A stretch of DNA of 64,000 nucleotides from Aquihabitans sp. G128 (GCF_019048865.1 NZ_CP077604.1:434001-498000); one strand, 5' to 3'. Shown: positions 26,616 to 37,627, numbered from the stretch's first letter. Translations and numbers: made by a program. The notes: generated by a model from the letters alone, not told the origin.

Positions 26616-28598
26616 TCAGCGCAGCTGCGCCACCAGGGCCTCGGGCGTGGAGACCGGCTCCCGGCACGTGAACTGCTCGCACACGTAGCCGAGCCCGGCC
26701 TGGCGCTGCTCCCAGAGCGGTGAGGGGTACGGCTCGCCCCACGCCAGCACCGAGCCGGGCAGGTAGCGGGTCTGCACGGCCAGCACGAGGGCGGGCGCGT
26801 CACCGACCACGGCGACCTCCTGGATGCCGCCGACCAGCAGGTCGACGGCGCCGAGCAGGTGGGCGAGGGCGGTGGGCGCCTTGGCGGCGAGCGGCGCGAG
26901 CAGGGCCACGATCTCGGTGCCCTTCGCCCGGTAGCGCTCGTCGCCGGTGAGCGCCGCCAGCCGCAGCAGGGCGACCGCCGCCAGGCTGTTGGCCGACGGC
27001 GTGGCGTTGTCGAGCAGGTCCTTCGCCCGCACCACCAGGCGCTCGGCGTCGTCACCGGTGGTGAAGAGGCCGCCGTGCTCCGGGTCCCAGAACAGCGCCA
27101 GGAGGTCGTCGGCGACGGCGCCCGCGGCCTGGATCCACCGGGCCTGGCCGGTGGCCTCGGCGAGGCGCACGAAGGCGTCGAGGAGGGCGGCGTGGTCGAC
27201 GGCCAGGGCGAGGTGGCGGGCCCGGCCCTCGGCGCCGTCGTCCTGCCAGGAGCGGAGCCAGCGACCCTCGGGCGTGCGCAGGTGGGTGAGGAGGAACTCG
27301 GCGTTCGCCACCGCGGCGTCGATCCAGAGTCGGTTGCCGGTGGCGGCGCCGGCCTCGGCCAGCGTGGCGAGCATCAGGGCGTTCCACTCGGTGAGCACCT
27401 TGTCGTCGAGCCCGGGGCGCACCCGCTCCTCGCGAGCTTCGAGCAGGCGTCGGCGGGCGTCGGTGACGAGCGCCGGCTCCGGCTCCGCCGGGTCGCCGTG
27501 CAGGCGGTTGAGGATGGTGGCGCCCTCGAAGTTGCCGCCCTCGGTCACGCCCCACCAGGCCAGGACCGGCTGGGTGTCGATGCCCAGCACGTCGTGGACC
27601 TGCTCGGGCGTCCACACGTAGTAGCGCCCCTCGACGCCTTCGCTGTCGGCGTCCTCGGCGGCATGGAAGCCGCCGCCGGTGTGGCGCAGGTCTCGCAGGA
27701 CGTAGCCGACGGTGTCGTCGAGCACCCGGCGGTGGCGGTCGTCGCCGGTGACCTGCCACGCGTGGAGGTAGGCCCGGGCGAGCAGCGCCTGGTCGTAGAG
27801 CATCTTCTCGAAGTGGGGGACCAGCCAGCGCTCGTCGACCGAGTAGCGGGCGAAGCCGCCGCCCAGGTGGTCGTGGATCCCGCCGGCGGCCATGGCGTCG
27901 AGCGCGCCGACCGCGGCGGCGAGGGCCTCGGCGTCGCCGCCGCTGCGCTGGTGGCGGCGCAGCAGCAGCTCGACGGCCATGGTCTGCGGGAACTTGGGAG
28001 CCGACCCGAAGCCGCCGTGCCGGGGGTCGTGCTGGGCCACCAGCTGGTCCCGAGCGTGCTGCAGCAGCCCGGCGTCGACACCGCCGCCCTCGCCGGGGGG
28101 AGCGGCCTGCTCGAGGTGGGCCGTGATCTGGTCCGCCTGCTCGAGCAGCTGCTCGCGGCGCTCGGTCCACGCCTCGTGGACCGCCCGGCACACCTGCAGG
28201 AAGCTCGGCCGGCCCGGTGCGGCCTCCGGGGGGAAGTAGGTGCCGGTGAAGAACGGCTTGCCGTCGGGGGTGGTGAAGGCCGTGAGCGGCCAGCCGCCCG
28301 CCCCGGTCATGGCCTGGACGGCGTCCATGTAGACGGCGTCGACGTCAGGTCGCTCCTCGCGATCGACCTTGATGCACACGAACAGCTCGTTGAGCACCGC
28401 CGCGGTGTCGGGGTCCTCGAAGGACTCGTGGGCCATCACGTGGCACCAGTGGCACGCCGAGTAGCCGATGGACACGAGCAGCGGCCGGTCGGTGGCACGG
28501 GCGGTGGCGAAGGCCTCCTCGCCCCACGGGTGCCAGTCGACGGGGTTCTCGGCGTGCTGGCGCAGGTAGGGGGACAGCTCGGACGCGAGGCGGTTCAC
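26616..28598 (-). CDS. thioredoxin-domain protein, YyaL/DUF255 family
   Basis: A 660-residue protein. It begins [21 protein letters not shown], the hallmark of the family (split: [14 protein letters not shown], then NPVDWHPWG). A thioredoxin-like domain has the CHWCHVM motif near residue 50, followed by an (alpha/alpha)6-barrel domain typical of N-acyl-glucosamine-2-epimerase-like proteins. The family is found in all kingdoms, and its role is not settled. GTG is chosen as start because the conserved N-terminus begins there; no clear ribosome-binding site is seen. Confidence 0.9.
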   Translation of the reverse strand: MNRLASELSPYLRQHAENPVDWHPWGEEAFATARATDRPLLVSIGYSACHWCHVMAHESFEDPDTAAVLNELFVCIKVDREERPDVDAVYMDAVQAMTGAGGWPLTAFTTPDGKPFFTGTYFPPEAAPGRPSFLQVCRAVHEAWTERREQLLEQADQITAHLEQAAPPGEGGGVDAGLLQHARDQLVAQHDPRHGGFGSAPKFPQTMAVELLLRRHQRSGGDAEALAAAVGALDAMAAGGIHDHLGGGFARYSVDERWLVPHFEKMLYDQALLARAYLHAWQVTGDDRHRRVLDDTVGYVLRDLRHTGGGFHAAEDADSEGVEGRYYVWTPEQVHDVLGIDTQPVLAWWGVTEGGNFEGATILNRLHGDPAEPEPALVTDARRRLLEAREERVRPGLDDKVLTEWNALMLATLAEAGAATGNRLWIDAAVANAEFLLTHLRTPEGRWLRSWQDDGAEGRARHLALAVDHAALLDAFVRLAEATGQARWIQAAGAVADDLLALFWDPEHGGLFTTGDDAERLVVRAKDLLDNATPSANSLAAVALLRLAALTGDERYRAKGTEIVALLAPLAAKAPTALAHLLGAVDLLVGGIQEVAVVGDAPALVLAVQTRYLPGSVLAWGEPYPSPLWEQRQAGLGYVCEQFTCREPVSTPEALVAQLR

Positions 28599-28678
28599 GG
28601 AGGGCACGGTACGGCTGCTACCCGGTGGGCGCCGGGACCAACCGGACATCTCCTCAGCCGATGAGGTCCATCGCGTGA

Positions 28679-29509
<831 letters not shown>

Positions 29510-29623
29510 GCCCCGCGCCGCTCGCCGGCGCAACCGATCGCCGTCGCGCGTCCCGGCCGGCGCCCGCCCATCCGCCCGGGTTCCGCCTGCCCTCGCCCGC
29601 TCGTGACGCCCCCACGCCCCCCC

Positions 29624-29675
29624 CGAACCTTGGGTCCCACACCGGCGCGCGGAGGGGCGTCGGACCCAACGTTCG
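29624..29675. repeat. REP-like hairpin, copy 1
   Basis: CGAACCTTGGGTCC and GGACCCAACGTTCG pair with one mismatch around a 24-base loop. The second copy starts 73 bases later and has the same arm and loop lengths. It lies in the 388-base gap between the Rpf and sulfate genes. Confidence 0.7.
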
Positions 29676-29696
29676 CCCGGGACGCGCAGACCCCTT

Positions 29697-29748
29697 CGAA
29701 CTTTGGGTCCCACACCGGCTCGCGCGGGGGCGTCGGACCCAAAGTTCC
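29697..29748. repeat. REP-like hairpin, copy 2
   Basis: CGAACTTTGGGTCC and GGACCCAAAGTTCC pair with one terminal mismatch around a 24-base loop that is close to that of copy 1. Covarying changes in the arms (CTT/AAC against TTT/AAA) suggest the folded form has been kept. The role could be mRNA 3'-end protection or transcription ending for the Rpf gene. Confidence 0.7.
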
Positions 29749-29794
29749 TGGGGTGGGGGCGAGGGGGTGGGCGCGCACGGACGAGCCCGCAAAC

Positions 29795-29824
29795 TTGACC
29801 CAAGAGGTCGGGTATTCCTATTGT
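29795..29824 (+). promoter_or_regulatory. sigma-70-type promoter of the sulfate transport operon
   Basis: TTGACC (29795-29800) and TATTGT (29819-29824) are spaced by 18 bases and lie 73 bases before the substrate-binding protein ATG. The inverted repeat GACC-CAAGA-GGTC overlaps the -35 end and could be a sulfur-response operator. No regulator gene is nearby. Confidence 0.55.
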
Positions 29825-29897
29825 CCCGCAAGCCGGTGGGAAATGTCGGCGCAGGGTCGGAGCGGTTCCGGCCCGGGGACAGAAGGACGAACGAGCG

Positions 29898-30935
29898 ATG
29901 AAGATGCGGATCCGGGCAGCGTTGGCCGTCGGTGTGGTGGGCGCGATGGCGTTGGCCGCGTGCGGCGGTGGTTCGGCCAGCGAGGGTGGCTCCGGCGACG
30001 GGTCGGGGTCGAGCACCAAGCTGTCGATCGTCGGCTTCGCGGTGCCCAAGTCGGCCAACGACGCGGCCCAGGCGGCCTTCGCCAAGACCCCCGAGGGCAA
30101 GGGCACCTCGTGGAAGAAGTCCTACGGCCCCTCCGGCGACCAGGCCCGGGCCGTGATCGCCGGCCTCAAGGCCGACTACGTGCACCTGTCGCTGGAGGGC
30201 GACGTCCAGAAGCTGGCCGACGAGGGCATCGTGGCCAAGGACTGGAAGGACGGGCCCAACAAGGGCATCGTCTCCCGCTCGGTGGTGGTCATCGCCGTCC
30301 GCAAGGGCAACCCGGAGAAGATCAAGGGCTGGGACGACATCGTCAAGGGCGACATCGAGATCGTCACGCCGAACCCCGGCTCCTCGGGCTCGGCCCGGTG
30401 GAACATCCTGGCCGCCTACGGCCACGTGCTCGCCCAGGGCGGCAGCGAGGCCGACGCCAAGGCGTACCTCACCAAGTTCTTCGAGCACGTCGTCGCCCTG
30501 CCGGGCGGTGGCCGCGACGCCACCACCGCGTTCACCGGTGGCACCGGCGACGTCCTGATCTCCTACGAGAACGAGGCCATCCTGGCCCGCCAGAGCGGCG
30601 AGGACTTCGACTACATCGTCCCGGACCAGACCCTGCTCATCGAGAACCCCGGCGCCGTGACGGTCGACAGCAGCCCGAAGGCCCAGGCCTACCTGGACTT
30701 CGTGCTCTCGAAGGCCGGGCAGACCGAGTTCGTGAAGAAGGGCTTCCGACCCCTCGTCGACGGCATCGACGTCGAGGTCGAGGGCGCCAACGACCCGTCC
30801 GACCCCTTCCCGACGCCCAAGGACCTGCTCACCATCGACGGCGACTTCGGGGGCTGGAAGGCCGCCGGCGACAAGTTCTTCGACGAGGAGAAGGGCCTGG
30901 TCCCGGCGATCCAGAAGGCGACCGGCAAGTCGTGA
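29898..30935 (+). CDS. sulfate/thiosulfate ABC transporter substrate-binding lipoprotein
   Basis: A 345-residue lipoprotein with a lipobox ending at Cys22 (LAAC). The mature part matches Sbp/CysP proteins: SYGPSGDQARAVIAGLKADYV, TPNPGSSGSARWN and GDVLISYENEAI are all anion-binding-family motifs. It captures sulfate (or thiosulfate) and delivers it to the CysTW channel. It is first of a four-gene operon with overlaps. GTG of cysT overlaps its stop (GTGA). Confidence 0.93.
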   Translation: MKMRIRAALAVGVVGAMALAACGGGSASEGGSGDGSGSSTKLSIVGFAVPKSANDAAQAAFAKTPEGKGTSWKKSYGPSGDQARAVIAGLKADYVHLSLEGDVQKLADEGIVAKDWKDGPNKGIVSRSVVVIAVRKGNPEKIKGWDDIVKGDIEIVTPNPGSSGSARWNILAAYGHVLAQGGSEADAKAYLTKFFEHVVALPGGGRDATTAFTGGTGDVLISYENEAILARQSGEDFDYIVPDQTLLIENPGAVTVDSSPKAQAYLDFVLSKAGQTEFVKKGFRPLVDGIDVEVEGANDPSDPFPTPKDLLTIDGDFGGWKAAGDKFFDEEKGLVPAIQKATGKS

Positions 30936-31780
30936 CCGCGGTCGACGTGGCGGCGCCGGCGCGGACCGCGCGCCGGCGCCGCTCCGGTCGGGCCAACGGG
31001 CTCACCGCCACCTCGGGGCTCGGCCTCGGGGTGTCGGTGATCTGGTTCAGCCTCCTGGTGCTCATCCCGTTGAGCGCGGTGCTGGTGAAGACCTCCGAGG
31101 GCGGGTGGTCGGGCTTCTGGACCACCATCTCCAACGAGCAGACCGCCGCCGCCCTGCGCCTCACCGTGGGCCAGGCGCTGCTGGTGACCGTGGTCAACGT
31201 CTTCATGGGCACGCTCATCGCCTGGGTCCTGGTGCGCGACGAGTTCTTCGGCAAGCGCGCCCTCGAGGTCGTCATCGACATCCCGTTCGCCCTGCCGACC
31301 ATCGTGGCGGGCCTGGTCCTGCTCTCGCTCTACGGGGCGAACAGCCCGGTCGGGGTCAACGTGGCCAACACCCGCACCTCGGTGTTCGTGGCGTTCCTGT
31401 TCGTGACCCTGCCGTTCGTGGTCCGCACCGTGCAGCCGGTGCTGGCCGAGCTCGACGCCGACGTCGAGGAGGCCGCCGCCTCGCTGGGCGCCAGCCGGTT
31501 CACGATCTTCCGCCGCATCATCCTGCCGGCGCTCGTGCCCGCCATCAGCGCCGGCGCCGCGCTGTCCTTCGCCCGGGCCATCAGCGAGTACGGCTCGCTG
31601 GTCCTCTTGTCGGGCAACCTGCCGCTGCGCACCGAGGTCACCTCGGTGCGCATGCTCAGCTACATCGAGAACGGCGACCTGGCCTCGGCCTCGGCGGTGG
31701 CCACCATCCTGCTGCTGGTGGCCCTGGTGGTCATCGTGGCGCTCGACGTCATCCAGCGCCGGGTGTCGCGCCGTGGCTGA
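30932..31780 (+). CDS. cysT: sulfate ABC transporter permease CysT
   Basis: A 282-residue inner-membrane permease with about six membrane segments. The binding-protein-dependent transport motif EEAAASLGASRFTIFRRIILP (split: EEAAASLGAS, FTIFRRIILPAL) contacts the ATPase. It pairs with CysW to form the sulfate channel. GTG overlaps the stop of the binding-protein gene; the last bases overlap cysW by eight. Confidence 0.93.
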   Translation: MTAVDVAAPARTARRRRSGRANGLTATSGLGLGVSVIWFSLLVLIPLSAVLVKTSEGGWSGFWTTISNEQTAAALRLTVGQALLVTVVNVFMGTLIAWVLVRDEFFGKRALEVVIDIPFALPTIVAGLVLLSLYGANSPVGVNVANTRTSVFVAFLFVTLPFVVRTVQPVLAELDADVEEAAASLGASRFTIFRRIILPALVPAISAGAALSFARAISEYGSLVLLSGNLPLRTEVTSVRMLSYIENGDLASASAVATILLLVALVVIVALDVIQRRVSRRG

Positions 31781-32672
31781 CGTGCTCGCCACCCGGCCGG
31801 ACCGGCAGCCGGCGCTCCCGGTGGGGATCGCCGCCCCCCGGCGCCGGCGGCCCCGCCGTCGAGCCCGCTCGGTCCTCCTGACCTGGCTGTTCCGCCTGAT
31901 CGTGGTGACCTACCTGTTCTTCCTGGTGGCGTGGCCGGTGAGCCTGGTGGCGCAGAAGACCTTCGAGGACGGGTTCTCGGCGCTCGACACCGCCCTGAGC
32001 GACCCGTCGATCACCTTCGCCCTCAAGCTGACGGTGATCGTCGCCCTGCAGGCCGTGCTCATCAACCTGGTGTTCGGCGTGGGCATCTCGCTGCTGCTGG
32101 TGCGCTACGAGTTCCGCGGCAAGCGCCTCCTGTCGGCGCTCATCGACCTGCCGCTCTCGGTGTCGCCGGTGGTGGTGGGCCTGGCCCTCGTGCTGGTCTA
32201 CGGCGGTCGCGACGGCTGGTTCGGCCCCGCCCTCCAGGACGCCGGCTTCCAGGTCATCTTCGCCACCCCGGGCATCGTCATGGCCACGACCTTCGTGTCG
32301 CTGCCGCTCGTCATCCGCGAGGTGGTGCCGGTGCTCACCGAGATCGGCACCGAGCAGGAGCAGGCCGCGCGCAGCCTGGGCGCCAACGCCGCCCAGACGT
32401 TCCGCCGCATCACGCTGCCGGGCATCAAGTGGGCCGTCGTCTACGGCGTCGTGCTGAGCCTGGCCCGGTCCCTCGGCGAGTTCGGCGCCGCCAAGATCGT
32501 GTCGGGCAACTTCGAGGGCCAGACCCAGACCGCCACCATGGCGGTCGAGCAGAAGTACCAGGACTTCCAGCAGGCCAGCGCGTACGCCACCGCCTTCCTG
32601 CTGGCCGCGGTGTCGGTGGCGTGCATCGTGGTGGTCTCGATCATCCGCCCCAAGCAGGAACGGAAGCGCTGA
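31773..32672 (+). CDS. cysW: sulfate ABC transporter permease CysW
   Basis: A 299-residue permease with an Arg-rich cytoplasmic N-terminus and about six membrane segments. The EAA-type loop ([21 protein letters not shown], read as [12 protein letters not shown] then FRRITLPG) and [15 protein letters not shown] are typical of CysW. It works with CysT and CysA to import sulfate. The GTG start lies within the end of cysT. Confidence 0.93.
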   Translation: MADVLATRPDRQPALPVGIAAPRRRRPRRRARSVLLTWLFRLIVVTYLFFLVAWPVSLVAQKTFEDGFSALDTALSDPSITFALKLTVIVALQAVLINLVFGVGISLLLVRYEFRGKRLLSALIDLPLSVSPVVVGLALVLVYGGRDGWFGPALQDAGFQVIFATPGIVMATTFVSLPLVIREVVPVLTEIGTEQEQAARSLGANAAQTFRRITLPGIKWAVVYGVVLSLARSLGEFGAAKIVSGNFEGQTQTATMAVEQKYQDFQQASAYATAFLLAAVSVACIVVVSIIRPKQERKR

Positions 32673-32676
32673 AGCC

Positions 32677-33708
32677 ATGAGCATCGAGGTGCGCAACATC
32701 GACAAGCGGTTCGGGGACTTCATCGCCCTCGACGACGTGTCGCTGACCATCCCCAGCGGCCAGCTGACCGCGCTGCTCGGCCCCAGCGGCGGCGGCAAGT
32801 CCACCCTGCTGCGGATCATCGCCGGCCTGGAGTCGGCCGACACCGGCACCATCCAGATCGAGGGCCGCGACGCCACCGACCTGCCGCCGCAGAAGCGCAA
32901 CGTCGGCTTCGTGTTCCAGCACTACGCGGCCTTCAAGCACCTGACCGTGGCGCGCAACGTGGCCTTCGGCCTCGAGATCCGCAAGCGGCCCAAGCCCGAG
33001 ATCCGGGCCAAGGTCGTCGAGCTGCTCGAGCTGGTGCACCTCGACCAGTTCGCCGACCGGCTGCCGTCGCAGCTCTCCGGCGGCCAGCGCCAGCGCATGG
33101 CCCTGGCGCGCGCCTTGGCCATCGAGCCCACGGTGCTGCTGCTCGACGAGCCGTTCGGCGCCCTCGACGCCAAGGTGCGCAAGGAGCTGCGCGACTGGCT
33201 GCGCCGGCTGCACGACGAGGTCCACGTCACCACGGTGTTCGTGACCCACGACCAGGAGGAGGCGCTGGAGGTGGCCGACGAGATCGTGGTCATCAACGAG
33301 GGCCGTATCGAGCAGGTCGGTTCGCCCGACGAGCTCTACGACCAGCCGGCCAACGACTTCGTCATGAGCTTCCTCGGCCCGGTCACCCGCCTCGACGGCA
33401 ACCTGGTCCGCCCCCACGACCTGTTCCTCGCCACGAGCGACCCGGGCGACGCGTCGGCGGTCGGCACGGTGACCCGCCTCGTGCGGGTGGGCTTCGAGGT
33501 GCGCGTCGAGCTCGACGTCGCCGGCCAGTCCGTCCAAGCGGTGGTCACGCGCGCCGAGGCCCGCAACCTGGACCTCCGCGAGGGCGGCACGCTGTGGATC
33601 CGCCCCGTGGCCGGCGCGGTCATCGTCGAGGCCACCGAGCGGTTGGCGGTCGGCGACCTCGACGGCATCGACGGCGACGGCGCCGACGCGGTGCCCGTCG
33701 GCCGCTGA
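32677..33708 (+). CDS. cysA: sulfate ABC transporter ATP-binding protein CysA
   Basis: A 343-residue ATPase. Walker [10 protein letters not shown] is at residues 35-43, the signature LSGGQRQRM, Walker B LLLDEPFG and H-loop VTHDQEE follow. The C-terminal TOBE-like part is of the CysA kind. It powers sulfate uptake with CysTW. It starts four bases after cysW and is the last gene of the operon. Confidence 0.95.
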   Translation: MSIEVRNIDKRFGDFIALDDVSLTIPSGQLTALLGPSGGGKSTLLRIIAGLESADTGTIQIEGRDATDLPPQKRNVGFVFQHYAAFKHLTVARNVAFGLEIRKRPKPEIRAKVVELLELVHLDQFADRLPSQLSGGQRQRMALARALAIEPTVLLLDEPFGALDAKVRKELRDWLRRLHDEVHVTTVFVTHDQEEALEVADEIVVINEGRIEQVGSPDELYDQPANDFVMSFLGPVTRLDGNLVRPHDLFLATSDPGDASAVGTVTRLVRVGFEVRVELDVAGQSVQAVVTRAEARNLDLREGGTLWIRPVAGAVIVEATERLAVGDLDGIDGDGADAVPVGR

Positions 33709-33746
33709 GCGGCGGCGGGGGCGGGTCTCCCGGCTGCTCGCGCCTC

Positions 33747-33771
33747 GACCTCCGCAGGTCAGCGGGGTTTT
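33747..33771 (+). terminator. possible terminator after cysA
   Basis: A small GACCT/AGGTC hairpin with a CCGC loop is followed after seven bases by TTTT (33768-33771), about 40 bases past the cysA stop. The stem is short, so the call is weak. A second inverted repeat, GTGAC-CCCT-GTCAC, follows at 33776-33789 and may belong to the CBS gene promoter. Confidence 0.3.
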
Positions 33772-33843
33772 GGTGGTGACCCCTGTCACAGGCGGGTCGG
33801 CTGTGCTTCGCTGGTGGGACCCCCGACGAGGAGGAGACCCGAC

Positions 33844-34278
33844 ATGCAGGTCAGCATCGTGCTGCAGGGCAAGGGTGCCGAGGTGGTCACCGTCAAGCCC
33901 CGAGACCAGGTGGCCGCCGTGCTCGCGGTCCTCGCCGAGCACCACATCGGCGCCGTCATCGTGTCGGCCGACGGCCAGCGGATCGACGGCATCTGCTCCG
34001 AGCGCGACATCGTGCGGGCCCTGGCCGGCCACGGCGCCGCGGTGCTCGACGCCACCGTCGACAGCTTGATGACCACGCGGGTGGTGACCTGCCAGCCCGA
34101 CACCACCGTCGAGGAGCTCATGGCCACCATGACCGACCACCGCATCCGCCACGTGCCGGTGGTGGTCGAGGGCTCGCTGGCCGGCGTGGTCAGCATCGGC
34201 GACGTGGTCAAGGACCGCATCGCCGCCCTCGAGCACGAGACCCAGGTCCTGCACGACTACATCGCCAACCCGTTCTGA
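33844..34278 (+). CDS. CBS-domain protein
   Basis: A 144-residue protein made of two CBS domains. The second has the DHRIRHVPVVVEGSLAGVVSIGDVV pattern (split: HRIRHVPVVV, GVVSIGDVVK). CBS pairs bind adenosine nucleotides and act as energy or NAD sensors. GAGGAGG about 8 bases before the ATG is a strong site. The target is not known; it may be a stand-alone sensor. Confidence 0.9.
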   Translation: MQVSIVLQGKGAEVVTVKPRDQVAAVLAVLAEHHIGAVIVSADGQRIDGICSERDIVRALAGHGAAVLDATVDSLMTTRVVTCQPDTTVEELMATMTDHRIRHVPVVVEGSLAGVVSIGDVVKDRIAALEHETQVLHDYIANPF

Positions 34279-34314
34279 CCCCCTCGCGGGGGCGACGGGG
34301 TTCGGGCGGAGCCG

Positions 34315-35447
34315 TCAGGTCGGGAGGGCCGAGCGGCGGACCTTGCCGAGGGCGGTGCGGGGGAGCCCGGCGCTGAGCACGAGCGCCCGGGGTGCGGCGT
34401 GGGCGGGCAGCGTGGCCTTGGCGTGGGCGCGGAGCTCGGCGAGCGTCGGCGGGTCCGCCGGGTCGGTCGGCACGACGTGCGCCGCCACCCGCTGGCCCCA
34501 CTCCGGGTCCGGCTGGCCCTGCACCGCGACCTCGGCGACCTTCGGGTGCGTCGCCAGCGCGGCCTCGACCGTCGCCGGCCAGACGTTCTCGCCACCGCTG
34601 ACGATGAGGTCGTCGGCCCGCCCGTCGACCTCCAGGCGACCCGCTGCCGTCCAGCGCCCGAGGTCGCCGGTGGCGAGCCAGCCCTGGTCGTCGGTGAGGG
34701 AGACGACGGTGCCGTCGCGGGTGCGGCGGCCCCGGGCGAGCATGGGCCCGGCGAGCGAGATGGCCCCGTCGGCCGCGACGTGCACCTCGGCGCCGGGCAG
34801 CGGCGTGCCGCCGTAGACGATGCCACCCCCGGTCTCGGTGAGCCCGTAGGTGTGCACGACGTTGGCCGGGCGGACGGTGGGGTCGGCCGAGCCGCCCAGC
34901 ACGACCCAGCGGTAGGGGCTGGGGTCGATCCGATCGAGGGTGGTGGGCACCAGCGAGGTGAGGGTGGTGCCGAGCGTGCGGGGGGCGTCGGCCACGGTCG
35001 CCGCGTCGAAGCCGGGGAGCACGTCGACCGGGGTGTCGGTGAGCAGCGAGCGCAGGACCACGCCGAGGCCCCCCAGGTGGGCGAGGGGCAGGCAGGCCAG
35101 CCAGCGGTCGCGATCGGCGTCGACGCCGAGGTGGGCGTGCACGGCCCGGGCGTGGGCGGTCAGACCGTCGAAGGTGTGGACCAGCAGCTTGGGGGCGCCG
35201 GTGGTGCCGCTGGTGGCGATGACCAGGGCATCGGTGTGGTGGAGGGTCGGGGCGCCGGGGTCGCCGGGCCGATCGCCGTCGGCGGTGCGGACCCGGTGGG
35301 GGCGGGCGGCGGCCAGCAGCTGCTGCGCGCCGGGCCGGGGAGGCGCTGGTCGACGGGGAGGACGGCGTCGCCGCCGTCCCAGGCCTGGCGGACCGCGTCC
35401 ACGAAGGCCGGTCCGCCCTCCAGGTCGATGGCCACCAGCTCGTGCAC
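34315..35447 (-). CDS. menE: o-succinylbenzoate-CoA ligase MenE, frameshifted near the N-terminus
   Basis: An ANL-family ligase of about 377 residues. The ATP motif is TSGTTGAPKLLVH, with YGLTETGGG, TGDLGRW and the C-terminal TALGKVRRSAL. Its place inside a men cluster and its short length fit MenE, which makes OSB-CoA. The N-terminal part (GTG at 35447 or 35486) is in another frame from the main body. Adding one base to the GGGG run near 35340 restores DQRLPRPGAQQLLAAARPHRV (20-residue window). The GTG at 35447 has GGGAGG about 10 bases upstream. A deletion error is the likely cause. Confidence 0.82.
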
Positions 35448-35558
35448 GACGAGCAGCCTCCCACCGTTCGCGCCGGACCACGGCACGACCGGTGCGGCGC
35501 CGTTCGACTGCCGCCGCCCGGCGGCGGGCGGCCAGACTCTCGGGATGGAGCAGTCGCG

Positions 35559-36441
35559 GTGAACGTGTGGGTGGCCGGCGCCCGGCCTCGGACCCTGCCG
35601 GCGGCGGTCGTGCCGGTGGCCGTGGGCACGGCGTGCGCCGTCGGCCAGGTGCCCGGCGGGCTGATCTGGTGGCGGGCGGTGGCGGCCATGGTCGTGGCGC
35701 TCGCGCTGCAGGTGGCCACCAACTACGCCAACGACTACAGCGACGGCATCCGGGGGACCGATGCCGACGACAAGCGGGTCGGCCCCGTCCGGTTGGTCGG
35801 CCAGGGGCTGGCCTCGCCGTCCGCGGTGAAGAAGGCGGCGCTGGCCTCGTTCGCGGTGGCCGGGCTGGTGGGCACCGCGCTGGCCCTCGCCGTGGGCCCG
35901 GAGCTGTTCGTGGTGGGGGCGGCGGCGATCGCCGCGGGCTGGTTCTACACGGGGGGGGCCGCGGCCCTACGGCTACGCCGGCATGGGCGAGGCATTCGTG
36001 TTCGTGTTCTTCGGCGTCGTGGCCACGGCCGGCTCGACGTACGTCCAGACCGGCTCGCTCACCGCCCTCTCGCTCGGTGCGTCGGTCCCCGTCGGGCTGC
36101 TGGCGATGGCCCTGCTGGTGGTCAACAACCTGCGCGACATCCCCGGCGACACCGAGGTCGGCAAGCGCACCCTGGCGGTGCGCCTCGGCGACCAGCGCAC
36201 GCGGCACCTCTACCTGGCGTGCCTCGTCGTGCCGTTCGTGTGCGTGCCGCTGGTGGCCGGCCTCGGGTCGCGGCCGGGTGGGGCGTTGGCGCTGGTGGCG
36301 GTGCTGCTGGCTCGCAAGCCGGTCACCGCCGTGCTCTCCGGGGCTCGGGGACCGGCGCTCATCGCCGTGCTCGGCGCCACCGGCCGGGTGCAGCTGGCCT
36401 ACGGCGCGCTGCTCACGCTGGGCATCGCCCTCACGGCCTGA
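35559..36441 (+). CDS. menA: 1,4-dihydroxy-2-naphthoate polyprenyltransferase MenA, frameshifted in a G8 run
   Basis: A UbiA-superfamily prenyltransferase with about eight membrane segments. The first Asp-rich site is NYANDYSDGIRGTDADD, and the second is NNLRDIPGDTEVGKRTLAVR. The two frames join if one G is removed from the G8 run at 35951-35958, which restores the MenA motif FYTGGPRPYGYAGMGE. It attaches a polyprenyl chain to DHNA in menaquinone synthesis. The GTG lies divergent from menE. Since respiration depends on it, a sequence error is more likely than loss. Confidence 0.88.
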
Positions 36442-36480
36442 GCCCGCTCCTCCCGGTCGCGGGCGGCCCTGGGTCCGTGC

Positions 36481-37362
36481 TCAGGCGGTGGGTGCCCGGC
36501 CGGCGGCGAGGCCGACGTCGGGCAGGGCGGCGACGAACGCTCGCACGAGGCTGGCGAAGGCCTCGGGGGCTTGGAGGTGGGCGGCGTGGCCGACGCCGGG
36601 CAGGGTGGCGAACCGGGCGCTCGCGCCGGCGCCCGCGCCGAGCTCGTGGGCCAGGCGCTGGCCGAGGGCGGTGAACTTGGCGTCCCGCCCGCCGGCGAGG
36701 ACCAGGGTGGGCACCGAGCTGGCGGCGAGCTCGGGCCACCACGGCGGATCCATGGTGCCGGTGCCGGCCAGGCGGAGCGAGGACGCCAGGCCGGCGGGGG
36801 AGTTGGCCTTGCGGGCGGCGAGGTCGTCCGGCGCCGGGGCCAGGTCGGCGAACAGGGGCTGGGCGAGCCAGGTGCGGAGGAAGGCGTCCACGCCGTCGCG
36901 CTCGAGGCGGTCGGCCAGCGCGCCGTCGGCGTCGCGTCGGGCAGCGCGCTGGTCCGGGTCGTCGATGCCGGCGGTGGCGCCCAGCAGGACCAGGCCGCGG
37001 ACAAGGTCGGGCCGATCGAGGGCGAGCCGCAGGGCGAGGCGGCCGCCCATGGAGTAGCCGACGTACACCGCCGGCTCGGCCGGTTCACCCGGTCCGGGGC
37101 TGCCGGAACCGGCTCGGCCGACGAGGGCGGCCCCGGCGGGGAGGTCGGCTCGGACGCCGGCCGAACCGCCGTGGCCGGGGGCGTCGACCGCAGTGACCAC
37201 GTGGTCGACGGCCAGGTCGGCGGCCACCGGGGCCCAGCTGACGTGGGTCTGGGTGAAGCCGTGGACGAGGACGACCGCCGGGCCGGCCGAACCGGACCGC
37301 ACGGCGTGCAGCGTCTCGCCGTCCGGGCGCTCGGTCGCGGGGGTGGGGTCCACGCCCGGCAT
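36481..37362 (-). CDS. menH: alpha/beta hydrolase, probable SHCHC synthase MenH
   Basis: A 293-residue alpha/beta hydrolase. The motif VHGFTQTHVSWAPVAADL and the nucleophile elbow GYSMGGRLALRLAL (Ser nucleophile) match MenH, and GVGHAAHLQAPEAF gives the His. MenH removes pyruvate from the MenD product. The men neighbours support the call; a general hydrolase is the alternative. The ATG starts MPGVDPTP. It is divergent from menD across a palindrome-rich gap. Confidence 0.78.
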   Translation of the reverse strand: MPGVDPTPATERPDGETLHAVRSGSAGPAVVLVHGFTQTHVSWAPVAADLAVDHVVTAVDAPGHGGSAGVRADLPAGAALVGRAGSGSPGPGEPAEPAVYVGYSMGGRLALRLALDRPDLVRGLVLLGATAGIDDPDQRAARRDADGALADRLERDGVDAFLRTWLAQPLFADLAPAPDDLAARKANSPAGLASSLRLAGTGTMDPPWWPELAASSVPTLVLAGGRDAKFTALGQRLAHELGAGAGASARFATLPGVGHAAHLQAPEAFASLVRAFVAALPDVGLAAGRAPTA

Positions 37363-37406
37363 GGTGGCACCCCTGGCCGGTGCGCGTGGCCGCGCCGGCG
37401 GCCTGG

Positions 37407-37458
37407 GTGTCTCATATGCCTCGGGAGGCATACGTGTCTCATATGCCTCCCGAGGCAT
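37407..37458. repeat. two 27-bp-spaced hairpin repeats between menH and menD
   Basis: GTGTCTCATATGCCTC occurs at 37407-37422 and again at 37434-37449. Each copy is followed by its own hairpin end: ATGCCTC-GG-GAGGCAT at 37416-37431 and ATGCCTC-CC-GAGGCAT at 37443-37458. The two hairpins are reverse complements of each other in the loop. They lie in the divergent menH/menD gap and may be operator sites or REP-like elements. Confidence 0.6.
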
Positions 37459-37523
37459 GCGTCGACGAGCCCCGTGCCGCCGGCCCCCGCCCAGGTCAGC
37501 GGCCCCTTCGTCGCGTGCGGCGT

Positions 37524-37559
37524 GATTGGCGCCGATTCTGCGCAGAATCGGCGCCAATC
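37524..37559. repeat. 36-bp perfect palindrome upstream of menD
   Basis: GATTGGCGCCGATTCTGC is followed directly by its exact reverse complement, giving a 36-bp palindrome with no spacer, 68 bases before the menD GTG. It can form a cruciform or a strong hairpin in RNA of either strand. It may be a bidirectional transcription stop, an operator or a REP-like element. Confidence 0.75.
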
Positions 37560-37627
37560 CGCTCCCGTGCGCGCGAGGTGGCTCGGGAGGGGGTGGCGGC
37601 GGGGGGCGGAGCGGCCAAGATGGCCGG

